Below, in pieces: positions 16,835 through 24,655 of a DNA stretch of 44,608 nt. The notes under the pieces were generated by a model that searched no databases, had not been told where the DNA came from, and saw only the letters and a program-made list of their open reading frames with translations. Location of the stretch: positions 158,891 to 203,498 of the forward strand of contig NZ_CDDK01000013.1 in the NCBI RefSeq assembly GCF_000820225.1, given 5' to 3'. This DNA comes from Aeromonas veronii bv. veronii (GTDB lineage Bacteria > Pseudomonadota > Gammaproteobacteria > Enterobacterales > Aeromonadaceae). Both the position numbers and the translations under genes were made by a program. The first letter of the stretch is position 1. The number at the start of each line of letters is the position of its first letter.

Positions 16835-16944
16835 CCAAGACGATAACGCCGAAACGTATCGAGTGCTGCTGGCCAACCTCTGCGTTGCCCACTTTTATCG
16901 ACACGCTGACTCGCCCGAAAGTGTATGGAGCCCGTCGCCAATGA
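16831..16944 (+). repeat. Partial copy of the rsxD 3' end in a 37-codon open frame
   Basis: An ATG at 16831 overlaps the rsxD stop (ATGA) and opens 37 codons that start MTKTITPKRIECC and end TFIDTLTRPKVYGARRQ, against RsxD's own end PFIDSLTRPKVYGARRQ. In the last 16 codons four differences are silent (Arg, Lys, Val, Tyr) and one is Ser to Thr. Further upstream the DNA copy carries a net 4-nt insertion, so only the C-terminal part is in the rsxD frame. The stop at 16942-16944 again overlaps an ATG (16941), which opens a 17-codon frame running past the rsxG start at 16988. Whether any of this is translated as product is unknown. Confidence 0.75.
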
Positions 16945-16987
16945 TGTTTCTGCCCTTTTCCCCCATCACAGCTGACGGAGCCCGGAC

Positions 16988-17620
16988 ATGTTAAAGAGCA
17001 TGCGCAAGAACGGCCTTATTCTGGCGATGTTTGCGCTGGGCTGTACCGCGCTGGTGGTACTGACCAACGAGTTGACCAAGGATAAAATCGCCCACCAGCA
17101 GCAGTTGGAGAAACAGCAGACCCTCTCGGTATTACTGCCAGAGGGGAGCTATGACAACGATCTGGTGGCCAGCTGCAAGCAAGTCACCAGCAGGAAGTAT
17201 CTGGGCAGTGATCAGCCGCAGGCCCTATATACCGCCAGCAAGAATGGCGTGGTGACCGGCTATGCATTGGAGGCGATTGCGCCGGATGGTTACAGCGGGG
17301 CGATCCGCATCGTGGCGGGCTTTGATGCCAAGGGCACCATCACAGCCGTGCGCGTGCTCGCTCACAACGAGACCCCGGGCCTTGGTGACAAGATCGAGCT
17401 GAAAAAATCGGACTGGATCAACAGCTTTGCCGGAAAATTCCTGACCCATGACAACGAGCCCCAGTGGGCGGTGAAGAAGGATGGCGGCGAGTACGATGCC
17501 TTTACCGGCGCCACCATCACCCCGCGAGCCGTGGTCAAGGCGGTGAAGAACCTGCTGAAACTGCAGCAGGAGCAACCCGAACTGCTCAGCAACGCCCCGG
17601 CTTGTCCGGCGGCGAACTAA
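16988..17620 (+). CDS. rsxG: Electron transport complex subunit RsxG (RnfG), FMN-binding
   Basis: A 210-residue protein with one N-terminal membrane helix (NGLILAMFALGCTALVVLT) and a periplasmic FMN-binding domain. The covalent-flavin motif TGATIT (174-179) carries the acceptor Thr177. ETPGLGDKIELKKSDWI is another family signature. The ATG at 16988 has GACGGAG upstream. The length is as usual. It is placed after the duplicated rsxD tail and 15 nt before rsxE. Confidence 0.96.
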   Translation: MLKSMRKNGLILAMFALGCTALVVLTNELTKDKIAHQQQLEKQQTLSVLLPEGSYDNDLVASCKQVTSRKYLGSDQPQALYTASKNGVVTGYALEAIAPDGYSGAIRIVAGFDAKGTITAVRVLAHNETPGLGDKIELKKSDWINSFAGKFLTHDNEPQWAVKKDGGEYDAFTGATITPRAVVKAVKNLLKLQQEQPELLSNAPACPAAN

Positions 17621-17635
17621 CGGAGTCGAGCAATC

Positions 17636-18397
17636 ATGAACCAGATGGAACAGATTGAAACGGGCGCAACCCCGATTGCCGAGCTGGAAAGCCGCAAGGG
17701 CGAGCTCAAGGAGCTGATGAGTCAGGGGCTGTGGAAGAACAACCCCTCGCTGGTGCAGGTGCTGGGGCTCTGCCCGACCCTCGCAGTCTCCTCCACCTTT
17801 ACCAATGCGCTGGGGCTGGGCCTTGCCACCATGGCGGTGCTGGTCTGCTCCAACCTCGCCGTCTCGCTGGTGCGCAACTGGGTGCCGAAGGATATTCGCA
17901 TCCCGGTCTATGTGATGATCATCGCCTCGCTGGTGACCAGCGTGCAGCTGCTGATGAACGCCTACACCTATGGCCTCTATCAGGCGCTCGGCATCTTTAT
18001 CGCCCTCATCGTCACCAACTGCGTCATCATCGGCCGCGCCGAGGCCTATGCCTCCAAGAATCCGCCGCTGCTGGCGGCCCTCGACGGCCTGATGATGGGC
18101 CTTGGCTTTACTCTGGTGCTGCTGGTACTGGGCGGCATGCGCGAGATCATCGGCATGGGCACCCTGTTTGATGGCGCCGAGCTGCTGCTGGGCGAGTGGG
18201 CCAAATCCCTGCGCATCGAGCTGTTACACGCCGATGCCAGCCTGCTGCTGGCGATTTTGCCGCCGGGCGGCTTTATCGGGCTGGGGCTGCTGATCGCTGC
18301 CAAGAACGCCATCAATGACTGGCGTGATCGCAAACAGGCCGCTACCGTGGCCCACTGCAACGTTGCCCCGGCTCGCGTCCGGGCGACCGAGCTATGA
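17636..18397 (+). CDS. rsxE: Electron transport complex subunit RsxE (RnfE)
   Basis: A 253-residue, multi-helix inner-membrane protein paralogous to RsxA. The marks are [40 protein letters not shown] (both with the Cys used for the membrane Fe-S centre) and [14 protein letters not shown]. It is somewhat longer than E. coli RsxE (231 aa) because of an extended hydrophilic N-terminus and tail. The start at 17636 has CGGAG upstream, with a second ATG (17645) nearby. nth follows after 13 nt, as in E. coli. Confidence 0.96.
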   Translation: MNQMEQIETGATPIAELESRKGELKELMSQGLWKNNPSLVQVLGLCPTLAVSSTFTNALGLGLATMAVLVCSNLAVSLVRNWVPKDIRIPVYVMIIASLVTSVQLLMNAYTYGLYQALGIFIALIVTNCVIIGRAEAYASKNPPLLAALDGLMMGLGFTLVLLVLGGMREIIGMGTLFDGAELLLGEWAKSLRIELLHADASLLLAILPPGGFIGLGLLIAAKNAINDWRDRKQAATVAHCNVAPARVRATEL

Positions 18398-18410
18398 TCG
18401 GACGCAAGGC

Positions 18411-19052
18411 ATGAACAACCAGAAACGCAGAGAGATCCTCGAGCGACTGCGGGCAAACAACCCCCACCCCACCACAGAGCTCAACTTCAACTCGCCATTC
18501 GAGCTGTTGATCGCCGTGCTGCTCTCGGCACAGGCGACCGATGTCAGCGTCAATAAAGCGACCGACAAGCTCTATCCGGTGGCCAACACCCCGCAGGCAA
18601 TGCTGGATCTCGGGGTGGACGGGCTCAAGGAGTACATCAAGACCATTGGCCTGTTCAATACCAAGGCCGAGAACGTCATCAAGACCTGCGCCATCTTGCT
18701 GGAGCGCCACGGCGGCGAGGTGCCGGAGAACCGCGAAGCGCTGGAAGCCCTGCCGGGCGTTGGTCGCAAGACCGCCAACGTGGTGCTCAACACCGCCTTT
18801 GGCTGGCCCACCATCGCCGTCGATACCCATATCTTCCGGGTATCGAACCGCACCGGCTTTGCGGTAGGCAAGAATGTGGATCAGGTGGAGGAGAAGCTGC
18901 TCAAGGTAGTGCCCGCCGAGTTCAAGCTGGATGTCCACCACTGGCTGATCCTGCACGGGCGTTACACCTGTCTGGCTCGCAAGCCCCGTTGTGGTTCCTG
19001 TATCATCGAGGACTTGTGCGAATACAAAGAGAAGGTCTATCCAGAAAGCTGA
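18411..19052 (+). CDS. nth: Endonuclease III (DNA glycosylase/AP lyase)
   Basis: A 213-residue protein that removes oxidised pyrimidines and cuts the abasic site in base-excision repair. The helix-hairpin-helix LPGVGRKTANVV contains Lys120, and VDTHIFRV contains Asp138, the two catalytic residues at exact E. coli numbering. The 4Fe-4S ligands Cys187, Cys194, Cys197 and Cys203 (C-x6-C-x2-C-x5-C) are all present. The start at 18411 (MNNQKRREIL) matches the family. A longer in-frame extension back into rsxE is not needed. It is co-transcribed with rsxABCDGE, as in enterics. Confidence 0.97.
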   Translation: MNNQKRREILERLRANNPHPTTELNFNSPFELLIAVLLSAQATDVSVNKATDKLYPVANTPQAMLDLGVDGLKEYIKTIGLFNTKAENVIKTCAILLERHGGEVPENREALEALPGVGRKTANVVLNTAFGWPTIAVDTHIFRVSNRTGFAVGKNVDQVEEKLLKVVPAEFKLDVHHWLILHGRYTCLARKPRCGSCIIEDLCEYKEKVYPES

Positions 19053-19108
19053 TGGCCTCGCAACCGAGATTGAAAGCAGTACACATCACCAACCCGGAGA
19101 ACTGAGCA

Positions 19109-19522
19109 ATGAGAATTCTGCATACCATGCTGCGTGTCGGCGATCTGCAACGCTCCATCGACTTCTACACCCGCGTCCTTGGCATGAAGCTGCTGCGCAA
19201 GAGCGAGAACAGCGAGTACAAGTACACCCTGGCCTTCGTCGGTTACGGTGACGAGAAGGATGAAGCGGTGATCGAGCTGACCTACAACTGGGGGGTGAGC
19301 GAGTACGAACTGGGCTCTGCCTACGGCCACATCGCGCTGGAAGCGGACGACATCTATGCCACCTGCGAAGCGCTGCGCGCCGCCGGTGCCAAGATCACCC
19401 GCGAGCCGGGCCCGGTTAAAGGCGGCACCACCGTGATCGCCTTCGTCGAAGATCCGGACGGTTACAAGATTGAACTGATCGCCAAGAAAGATGCCGGTAC
19501 CGGCCTCGGTGACAGCTTCTAA
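19109..19522 (+). CDS. gloA: Lactoylglutathione lyase (glyoxalase I)
   Basis: A 137-residue enzyme that converts the methylglyoxal-glutathione hemithioacetal to S-lactoylglutathione. All four metal ligands of the E. coli nickel enzyme are at the same positions: His5, Glu56, His74 and Glu122. [20 protein letters not shown] and [20 protein letters not shown] are diagnostic. It lies 56 bp after nth and is closed by a strong bidirectional terminator (19556-19583), so it may be the last gene of the rsx-nth transcript or have its own promoter. Confidence 0.97.
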   Translation: MRILHTMLRVGDLQRSIDFYTRVLGMKLLRKSENSEYKYTLAFVGYGDEKDEAVIELTYNWGVSEYELGSAYGHIALEADDIYATCEALRAAGAKITREPGPVKGGTTVIAFVEDPDGYKIELIAKKDAGTGLGDSF

Positions 19523-19555
19523 GCTGCCCTAATCCCGCTGCCGAATGGCAGGATC

Positions 19556-19583
19556 AAAAAAGAGCGCAGATGCGCTCTTTTTT
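19556..19583. terminator. Bidirectional intrinsic terminator
   Basis: AAAAAAGAGCGCA pairs with TGCGCTCTTTTTT around a GA centre, giving A- and T-tracts on both sides. It lies between gloA (+) and motY (-) and serves both. Confidence 0.9.
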
Positions 19584-19607
19584 ATGCTTCTCTGACCGGG
19601 GACGGCG

Positions 19608-20483
19608 CTAGATCTCGCCATTGCGCCCCATGCTGATCACCACCCGCCGGTTCTTGGCACGTCCCTGTTCGGTTTCGTTGGAGGCGACGTGCTGCTTCTC
19701 GCCATGCCCCTCCACCGAGATCTTGCCGGGATCTATCCCCAGATCGACAAACACCTTCTTGATGGCATCGGCCCGCTTCTCGGAGAGTTTCAGGTTCGGC
19801 CAGCGGCCGCCATAGCTGTCGCTGTAAGCATCGATCACCACCACGTCGATGCCCTTGTCCGCCTTGATAAACTCGCTGATCATCGCCAGCCGCCGCTTGG
19901 AGGGGATGGAGAGCTGATCGCTGTTCTTGTCATAGGTAAGCACGCTAAAGGCGATATCGTTGAAGCTGTAGGGCAAGAGCCCGCTCAGACAGTCGATAAA
20001 AGCCTGATATTTCACCCGAAAGTTGACAGACGAGAGGGACACCCGCACCGCGCGGTTCTGGCGATACCAGTCCCGATACTGGAAGGTCGGCATCCGCCCC
20101 CCCTCCAGCTCGTCGAGCATGGTCCAGGCGGTTTGCCCCTCCACCAGCCCATCGAACTGCTGATAGAAGCGCAGTTGACTCACTTCTCGCCCGGCTATCC
20201 CCGGGCGCCATACCGGCGGCATGATGCCAAGGCTCACCGTCTGGGTCTGGGCCTGTGGCCGCTTGCCCTTGAGCTCGAAGTCGAGGTTTATCTTGCGTCC
20301 GGCGCGGCTGACAAAGGCCCCCGTTCCCCAGTTGGGAATAGGGTGCTCGAGGCGACACTCAATCTGGGTATCGGAGGTCAAACGCCAGACGGATTGATCC
20401 AGACCGGCACCAAATTCGGTGACCCCAGCCTGTAACTGCATACTCACGGATATGCTGACCAACCCCAACACCCAAGCGTTCAA
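19608..20483 (-). CDS. motY: MotY, sodium-driven polar flagellar T-ring protein
   Basis: An OmpA-family protein of 291 residues whose two-domain layout and length fit MotY, which with MotX forms the T ring anchoring the PomA/PomB stator of polar flagella. After a signal peptide (VLGLVSISVSMQLQAG) comes the MotY N-terminal domain (QSVWRLTSDTQIECRLEHPI, then GTGAFVSRAGRKINL). The C-terminal peptidoglycan-binding OmpA domain has VVIDAYSDSYGG, LSEKRADAIKKVF and GHGEK, and ends with NRRVVI. The TTG at 20483 is 8 nt after GGAGGA and is the preferred start; a GTG at 20498 lies before that ribosome site. No other flagellar gene is nearby, which is usual for motY. Confidence 0.85.
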   Translation of the reverse strand: MNAWVLGLVSISVSMQLQAGVTEFGAGLDQSVWRLTSDTQIECRLEHPIPNWGTGAFVSRAGRKINLDFELKGKRPQAQTQTVSLGIMPPVWRPGIAGREVSQLRFYQQFDGLVEGQTAWTMLDELEGGRMPTFQYRDWYRQNRAVRVSLSSVNFRVKYQAFIDCLSGLLPYSFNDIAFSVLTYDKNSDQLSIPSKRRLAMISEFIKADKGIDVVVIDAYSDSYGGRWPNLKLSEKRADAIKKVFVDLGIDPGKISVEGHGEKQHVASNETEQGRAKNRRVVISMGRNGEI

Positions 20484-20706
20484 TTGCTTGTCCTCCACAC
20501 GATCTCACAAGAGATATCGGCGGCAAGAGGCCAAGCTTTAGCGACAAACTGCAAAGGCGTGCCGTTGGTGTGGCAAAGGCTTGCCCCTCAGCGGCAACCG
20601 ACCGCAAGCGGCGCTTATTCCCCCCTCTTAGCTCCGTGCCAACCGGCAGGAAGCTCGCTACAGTAAAACTAGGGCAATCAGACGCCGCTTATCGGGAACC
20701 ACACTC

Positions 20707-21672
20707 ATGCACCGCTCTTGCTTCTCTTTATTGCAGATGTTGTTGCCAATGCTGCTGGCGCTATCCGCCAGCGCCGTCAAGGCCGCAACACAGGATCAGG
20801 AGTGGGCACAGGAGCGCGCCAATGCGGTGCTTTCGCTGATGACCTTCACCGTGGTGCCCGACATCACCGCCAGCAACCTCGATATCGGCAGCGGCACCAA
20901 TCAATCTGCCGCCCTCAACATGACCCAGATCGGTGGCGGCGCAACCATGAGCGAAGCCGTGCCCATCTATCTGGAAGGGGCGATCGGCTTTAGCCGCTAC
21001 GATCCCCAGTTTGTGGTAAGCAACGGCACAGAGAGCCGCACCCTCCCGACCAAGTGGAACAGCCTGACCGCTTCGGGCGGGATCGGCTGGGATATCGCCC
21101 TCCATGAAGACCCGCGCGGTGGCCACTGGGTGCTGCGTCCCATCGCCAACGTCTCGCTCGGTACCATGGCCAGCGATCTGCGGATCGGCAACTGGCTGCT
21201 GGAGCGTACCAAGGGCTACTCGCTGGATTTTCTCGATGGTGGGCAGCTCAATATGTACGGACTGGGAGGCTCGCTGATGCTCGACTACGAGCTCTTTTCA
21301 AAGGTGCAGGATATCGATCTCGAAGTGCGCTACTCCTACCAGCACCTGCAGAGCTTTGGCGGTACCTCGACCAGCGTCAGTGGTCACGCCGAGGCGGAGA
21401 ACCTTGGTCTCTATCTGCGCCGCCGGGCCCCGCTATTCCACTGGACCCTGCTCGACAGACCGGTGCGCTATGTACTGGAGGGGGCCCATACCGCATATCT
21501 GGGGGAGCAGCGGGGGTTGCTTGGCTTTGACTCCCTCAACTCCATCGGCGCCGGTCTGGAGCTGGACAGCAGCAAATACGACATCATAGTCACCCGTACC
21601 CGGCTGGTTGCCCGCTATATGTTCAGCCACAACACCAGCGGTTATTCCATCGGGTTGGCTATGAGTTTCTAA
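20707..21672 (+). CDS. Solitary outer-membrane autotransporter-like beta-barrel protein
   Basis: A 321-residue protein with a signal peptide (LLQMLLPMLLALSASAVKAA), then alternating hydrophobic/polar strands, ending GYSIGLAMSF with the C-terminal Phe needed for BAM-dependent outer-membrane insertion. There is no passenger domain. It resembles proteins annotated as solitary outer-membrane autotransporter beta-barrels. Function unknown. It diverges from motY with 223 bp between. A terminator-like hairpin lies at 21855-21876. Confidence 0.75.
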   Translation: MHRSCFSLLQMLLPMLLALSASAVKAATQDQEWAQERANAVLSLMTFTVVPDITASNLDIGSGTNQSAALNMTQIGGGATMSEAVPIYLEGAIGFSRYDPQFVVSNGTESRTLPTKWNSLTASGGIGWDIALHEDPRGGHWVLRPIANVSLGTMASDLRIGNWLLERTKGYSLDFLDGGQLNMYGLGGSLMLDYELFSKVQDIDLEVRYSYQHLQSFGGTSTSVSGHAEAENLGLYLRRRAPLFHWTLLDRPVRYVLEGAHTAYLGEQRGLLGFDSLNSIGAGLELDSSKYDIIVTRTRLVARYMFSHNTSGYSIGLAMSF

Positions 21673-22300
21673 GTCGTTATTTTTGCCTGACACGAGTGGG
21701 CCATTCTCAGGGAAAGCACAGTAACACTCCGGGTAATTATGTCCGTATTGATGGAGGATTTATTGATCTACCCCCTTTCATATTTCTCACTACCCAGTCA
21801 TATCAGGTAAAAATATCTTCCTGCTGGCAGGCCAATTTTGCCCCCCCCCTCGCACACCAAAAATTGGTGCTTTTTTCTGTATATTTACGGCGCGCAATGG
21901 CTGATTGGCCCTTGATATCGCTAGCCTGTGCCCGCTTGCAACAGGAAAAATACCAAACGCCCGACATCACTGACCGATGGCCAACCTTATCGATGCCCAT
22001 AAGGAACCAACCTGGAGGTCCCTCATCTTTTGCACAGTGGCTTGATCTGCACATAAACCATTGTTTTAAAAGGTTTATAGTTTTTCATATTTTATGAGCC
22101 AAATTAATCCTGTTTTATTTTACTTACATCACCCGACTGCTAAATTTGGCGTCATCCCGGCAGGACGAGGCGCACTGAAACGACTGACTGCGGGCTACCG
22201 ATAACAGGTGTGCAATGAGCACAGAAATAACGTTCAGGCATAGCAACCGTTATTTTGACGACATCACACTTGCTGAACCTTGTTGATTTGAGGTTATCTG
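21673..22300. other. 628-bp intergenic region
   Basis: No convincing gene. A 133-codon frame (21696-22097) has no family features and improbable composition. The region holds a hairpin with T-tract (21855-21876), a nine-C homopolymer (21841-21849), and an AT-rich stretch around 22060-22140 that may contain the promoter for the gene at 22301. A 23-codon frame at 22214 is unsupported. Confidence 0.5.
21855..21876 (+). terminator. Intrinsic terminator-like hairpin
   Basis: CACCAA-AAA-TTGGTG followed by CTTTTTT. It is about 180 nt after the beta-barrel gene, so that transcript would have a long 3' tail. Confidence 0.6.
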
Positions 22301-22840
22301 ATGAAAAAAACGCTGCTTGCTCTCTCTGTATTGGTCATAACCGGAACCGCATATGCAGGGGTGCCTGATTTATCCGCCAGCTGTCCTGGACATATTAATC
22401 TTCGCGTCGAAGATGGCACGGCTTATATCAATAACCAGCAAGTTCCGCTTAAAAAAGTGAATTCAAATTTCTACGAGGCGAGCAAGGGGCGCACCACCCT
22501 CTCCATGGTGAAAAATGGCGACTGGGGCATCACCTATTTTGTCAAAAATGGCGACAGCGGCGCCTGCCAGCTCAATGACGATGAGAACGATGACGACGGC
22601 GATGATGAGAACGCCAGCAGCAGTGCCTACAACGGCAGCACTGCGCAAACCAAGGTTGCCGAGAACGCCTGCATGAATGCCGTCGCCAGAAAAGCGGGCG
22701 TAAGCCGCAGCAAACTAACCCTCGACTATGTGGCCGACTCCCAAGCGGGGATGATGATTGATATCAAAGGGCCCAATGACCGGCTCTGGCACTGCCTCAC
22801 CGACGCCCGCGGCCATATTTCTGGCATCAATCAGGACTGA
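22301..22840 (+). CDS. Exported protein with acidic Asp/Glu tract, unknown function
   Basis: 179 residues. The N-terminus MKKTLLALSVLVITGTAYA is a clear signal peptide, so the mature protein is periplasmic or secreted. The first domain (about 25-90) reads GHINLRVEDGTAYINNQQV and then SNFYEASKGRTTLSMVKNGDW. It is followed by an Asp/Glu/Asn tract (NDDENDDDGDDEN, about 91-103) that may bind calcium or act as a spacer. The C-terminal domain (115-179) is ACMNAVARKAGVSRSKL and WHCLTDARGHISGI, with two Cys likely to be disulphide-bonded. The start has a GAGGTT ribosome site. The first domain resembles the lipoprotein encoded just downstream (22922). I do not recognise a named family. Confidence 0.75.
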   Translation: MKKTLLALSVLVITGTAYAGVPDLSASCPGHINLRVEDGTAYINNQQVPLKKVNSNFYEASKGRTTLSMVKNGDWGITYFVKNGDSGACQLNDDENDDDGDDENASSSAYNGSTAQTKVAENACMNAVARKAGVSRSKLTLDYVADSQAGMMIDIKGPNDRLWHCLTDARGHISGINQD

Positions 22841-22921
22841 TTTCGAGCCACGGCTCAGCGGGACCCACACCGACCGTGGGGGCTCCACCCCTTATCCATT
22901 GCAATTATTTGATACAGGTAA

Positions 22922-23311
22922 ATGAAGATGAAATCCAAACAGACTCTGCTCAATATCGCCCTCGGTTGCCTGCTGGCGGTCGGTATCTCCGGCTGCGCCG
23001 TGGCTAAAACCCATCATGGCCACAAGACCCATGCCCAAGCGCACGCTCAGGAAGGGGCCGTGCAGTATGGCGACGAGAGCCCGTGGGCTGGCAACTATAA
23101 GGCGGTCACTGACGATGGCCGCACCTTGGCCGAAATTCACGTCGATACCACAGGGGAAACCTATATCGATGGCAATCAGGTAAAGCCAAGTCACAGCGGC
23201 AGCGACTACCTGAAATTCAAGCAGGAGACTATCACTTACACCCTGCGCAAAAGCGGCGCCAGCTGGAAAGACAGCGATGCCGGCACCAGCGGCCGCATCC
23301 TGTTCGATTGA
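22922..23311 (+). CDS. Small putative lipoprotein, unknown function
   Basis: 129 residues. The N-terminus KQTLLNIALGCLLAVGISGC has a lipobox-like ISGC, predicting cleavage and lipidation at Cys. After a His-rich stretch (KTHHGHKTHAQAHAQ) that could bind metal comes a small beta-rich domain, GETYIDGNQV and LKFKQETITYTLRKSGASWK. Its order of motifs parallels GTAYINNQQV and TTLSMVKNGDW in the upstream gene. A second ATG two codons in (22928) is an alternative start. A terminator follows at 23341-23363. Confidence 0.7.
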   Translation: MKMKSKQTLLNIALGCLLAVGISGCAVAKTHHGHKTHAQAHAQEGAVQYGDESPWAGNYKAVTDDGRTLAEIHVDTTGETYIDGNQVKPSHSGSDYLKFKQETITYTLRKSGASWKDSDAGTSGRILFD

Positions 23312-23340
23312 TCATCCCGACACCGACCTTGCCAGACACC

Positions 23341-23363
23341 AAGCCCCGCCAAGGGGCTTTTTT
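23341..23363 (+). terminator. Intrinsic terminator of the lipoprotein gene
   Basis: AAGCCCC-GCCAA-GGGGCTT followed by TTTT. It lies 30 nt after the lipoprotein stop and only 28 nt before the transposase ATG, so it limits where the IS element can begin. Confidence 0.85.
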
Positions 23364-24481
23364 GCACCTGCAAAATACTATCAGCCTCTGCATGATCACC
23401 AACGAGAAAGTAGCACGTCGCAAACTCAGCCTGCTAGACCTCGCCAAAGAGCTCAATAATGTCAGCAAAGCCTGCAAGCTCATCGGCTACAGCCGTCAGC
23501 AGTTCTACGAAATTCGCCGTAATTACCAGACCTATGGTGCCGAGGGATTGCTCGACAAACTGCCCGGTTGTAAAGGGGCTCATCCCAATCGGGTTGCGCC
23601 CGAGATTGAACAGGCCATCCTCGATTACTCCCTCACCAGACCAACCCATGGCCCGCTGCGAGTCGCGCAAAAACTGGCTCTGCAAGGCATCAACGTCAGT
23701 GCGGGTGGTGTGCGTGGCGTGTGGCAACGTCACGACTTGCTCTCCAAACACGACCGCTTGCTGCGCCTCGAGAAAACTCACCGTGAGCAGACCATTGAGC
23801 TCAATGAAGAACAAATTCGCCTGTTAGAACGCTCTAGCCCCGAGTTCCGCGAACGTCAGATAGAAGTCCACTACACCGGGGAACTGGTGGCGGTCGACAC
23901 CTTCTTCGTCGGCGCGCTCAAGGGAGTTGGCAAGGTGTATCTGCAAACCATGCTGGACTGCTACAGTCGCCACGCCTGGAGACAGCTCTACACCAGCAAG
24001 CTTCCAGTGACCTCGGTTCATGTGCTCAATGAAACGGTACTATCGTTCTTCGAAGCCCACGAGGCACGGGTCTATATCATCCTGTCAGATAACGGGCGCG
24101 AGTTCTGTGGACGCCCAGACCACCATCCCTACGAGCTGTTTCTGCAACTGGAGGGGATTGAGCACCGGACAACCAAGGTACGCAGGCCGCAGAGCAACGG
24201 CTTTATCGAACGGCTACATCGCACACTGCTGGATGAACACTTCCGTATCAAGGGGAGAACGACCTGGTATGAGTCGGTAGAACAGATGCAGACAGACCTG
24301 GATAGCTATCTGGTGCACTACAACACCCAGCGGCCACATCAGGACAGGATGATGGAGGGTCAGACCCCCTACACCATGTTCAAGAAGGGTCTGAAATTGA
24401 TACCGAAGGAAGTGCGCACTAAAGTAGCGTAAACAAGACACCGGTTTGAGGCCGGAGTCAGGTGATAACTAGATCTGTACA
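23364..24481 (+). mobile_element. IS481-family insertion sequence (ends approximate)
   Basis: One transposase gene with short flanks. On the right, TGTACA at 24476-24481 is a likely outer end (IS481 ends usually begin TGT). Just inside it is an imperfect hairpin (GACACCGG...GCCGGAGTC, 24437-24463). On the left, TGCAAAATACTATCA after 23368 only loosely resembles the inverted right end. I could not define matching terminal inverted repeats or a target duplication. The element may have a decayed or truncated left end. Confidence 0.7.
23392..24432 (+). CDS. IS481-family transposase
   Basis: 346 residues. An N-terminal helix-turn-helix (ELNNVSKACKLIGYSRQQFY) is followed by a second winged-helix region (GPLRVAQKLALQGINVSAGG) and an rve/DDE integrase core. 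The catalytic acids are visible: Asp in ELVAVDTFFVG, Asp in ILSDNGREF, and Glu in SNGFIERLHRTLLDE. The C-terminal HYNTQRPHQDRMMEGQTPY is typical of the family. The ATG at 23392 gives the normal start; a longer frame would run back through the upstream terminator. The frame is intact, so it may be active. Confidence 0.92.
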   Translation: MITNEKVARRKLSLLDLAKELNNVSKACKLIGYSRQQFYEIRRNYQTYGAEGLLDKLPGCKGAHPNRVAPEIEQAILDYSLTRPTHGPLRVAQKLALQGINVSAGGVRGVWQRHDLLSKHDRLLRLEKTHREQTIELNEEQIRLLERSSPEFRERQIEVHYTGELVAVDTFFVGALKGVGKVYLQTMLDCYSRHAWRQLYTSKLPVTSVHVLNETVLSFFEAHEARVYIILSDNGREFCGRPDHHPYELFLQLEGIEHRTTKVRRPQSNGFIERLHRTLLDEHFRIKGRTTWYESVEQMQTDLDSYLVHYNTQRPHQDRMMEGQTPYTMFKKGLKLIPKEVRTKVA

Positions 24482-24580
24482 AATTAACCGAGACCGGCAA
24501 TCTGCCAACTATCACTAGAAATTACAATCCGGCGATTCACCAGTACTCCGTTACGCAATAGCAATGCCGCCAAAAAGAAA

Positions 24581-24605
24581 ATGGCCGAGATATCATCTCG
24601 GCCAT
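24581..24605 (-). terminator. Porin gene terminator
   Basis: ATGGCCGAGAT-ATC-ATCTCGGCCAT, an 11-bp perfect stem. On the minus strand it is followed by TTTTCTTTTT. It lies 50 nt after the porin stop. Confidence 0.85.
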
Positions 24606-24655
24606 TCGTAGCCTAGTCAAAGACTCAAGCCTGGATATTACTCATGTGCAACTTA

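Noticed and set aside
15503..16876. 457-codon minus-strand frame opposite rsxC/rsxD
   Set aside because: Gln/His/Gly-rich shadow with no motif. Both plus-strand genes are certain.
21696..22097. 133-codon frame in the long intergenic region
   Set aside because: No signal peptide, domain or good ribosome site, and it spans a homopolymer and a terminator-like hairpin.
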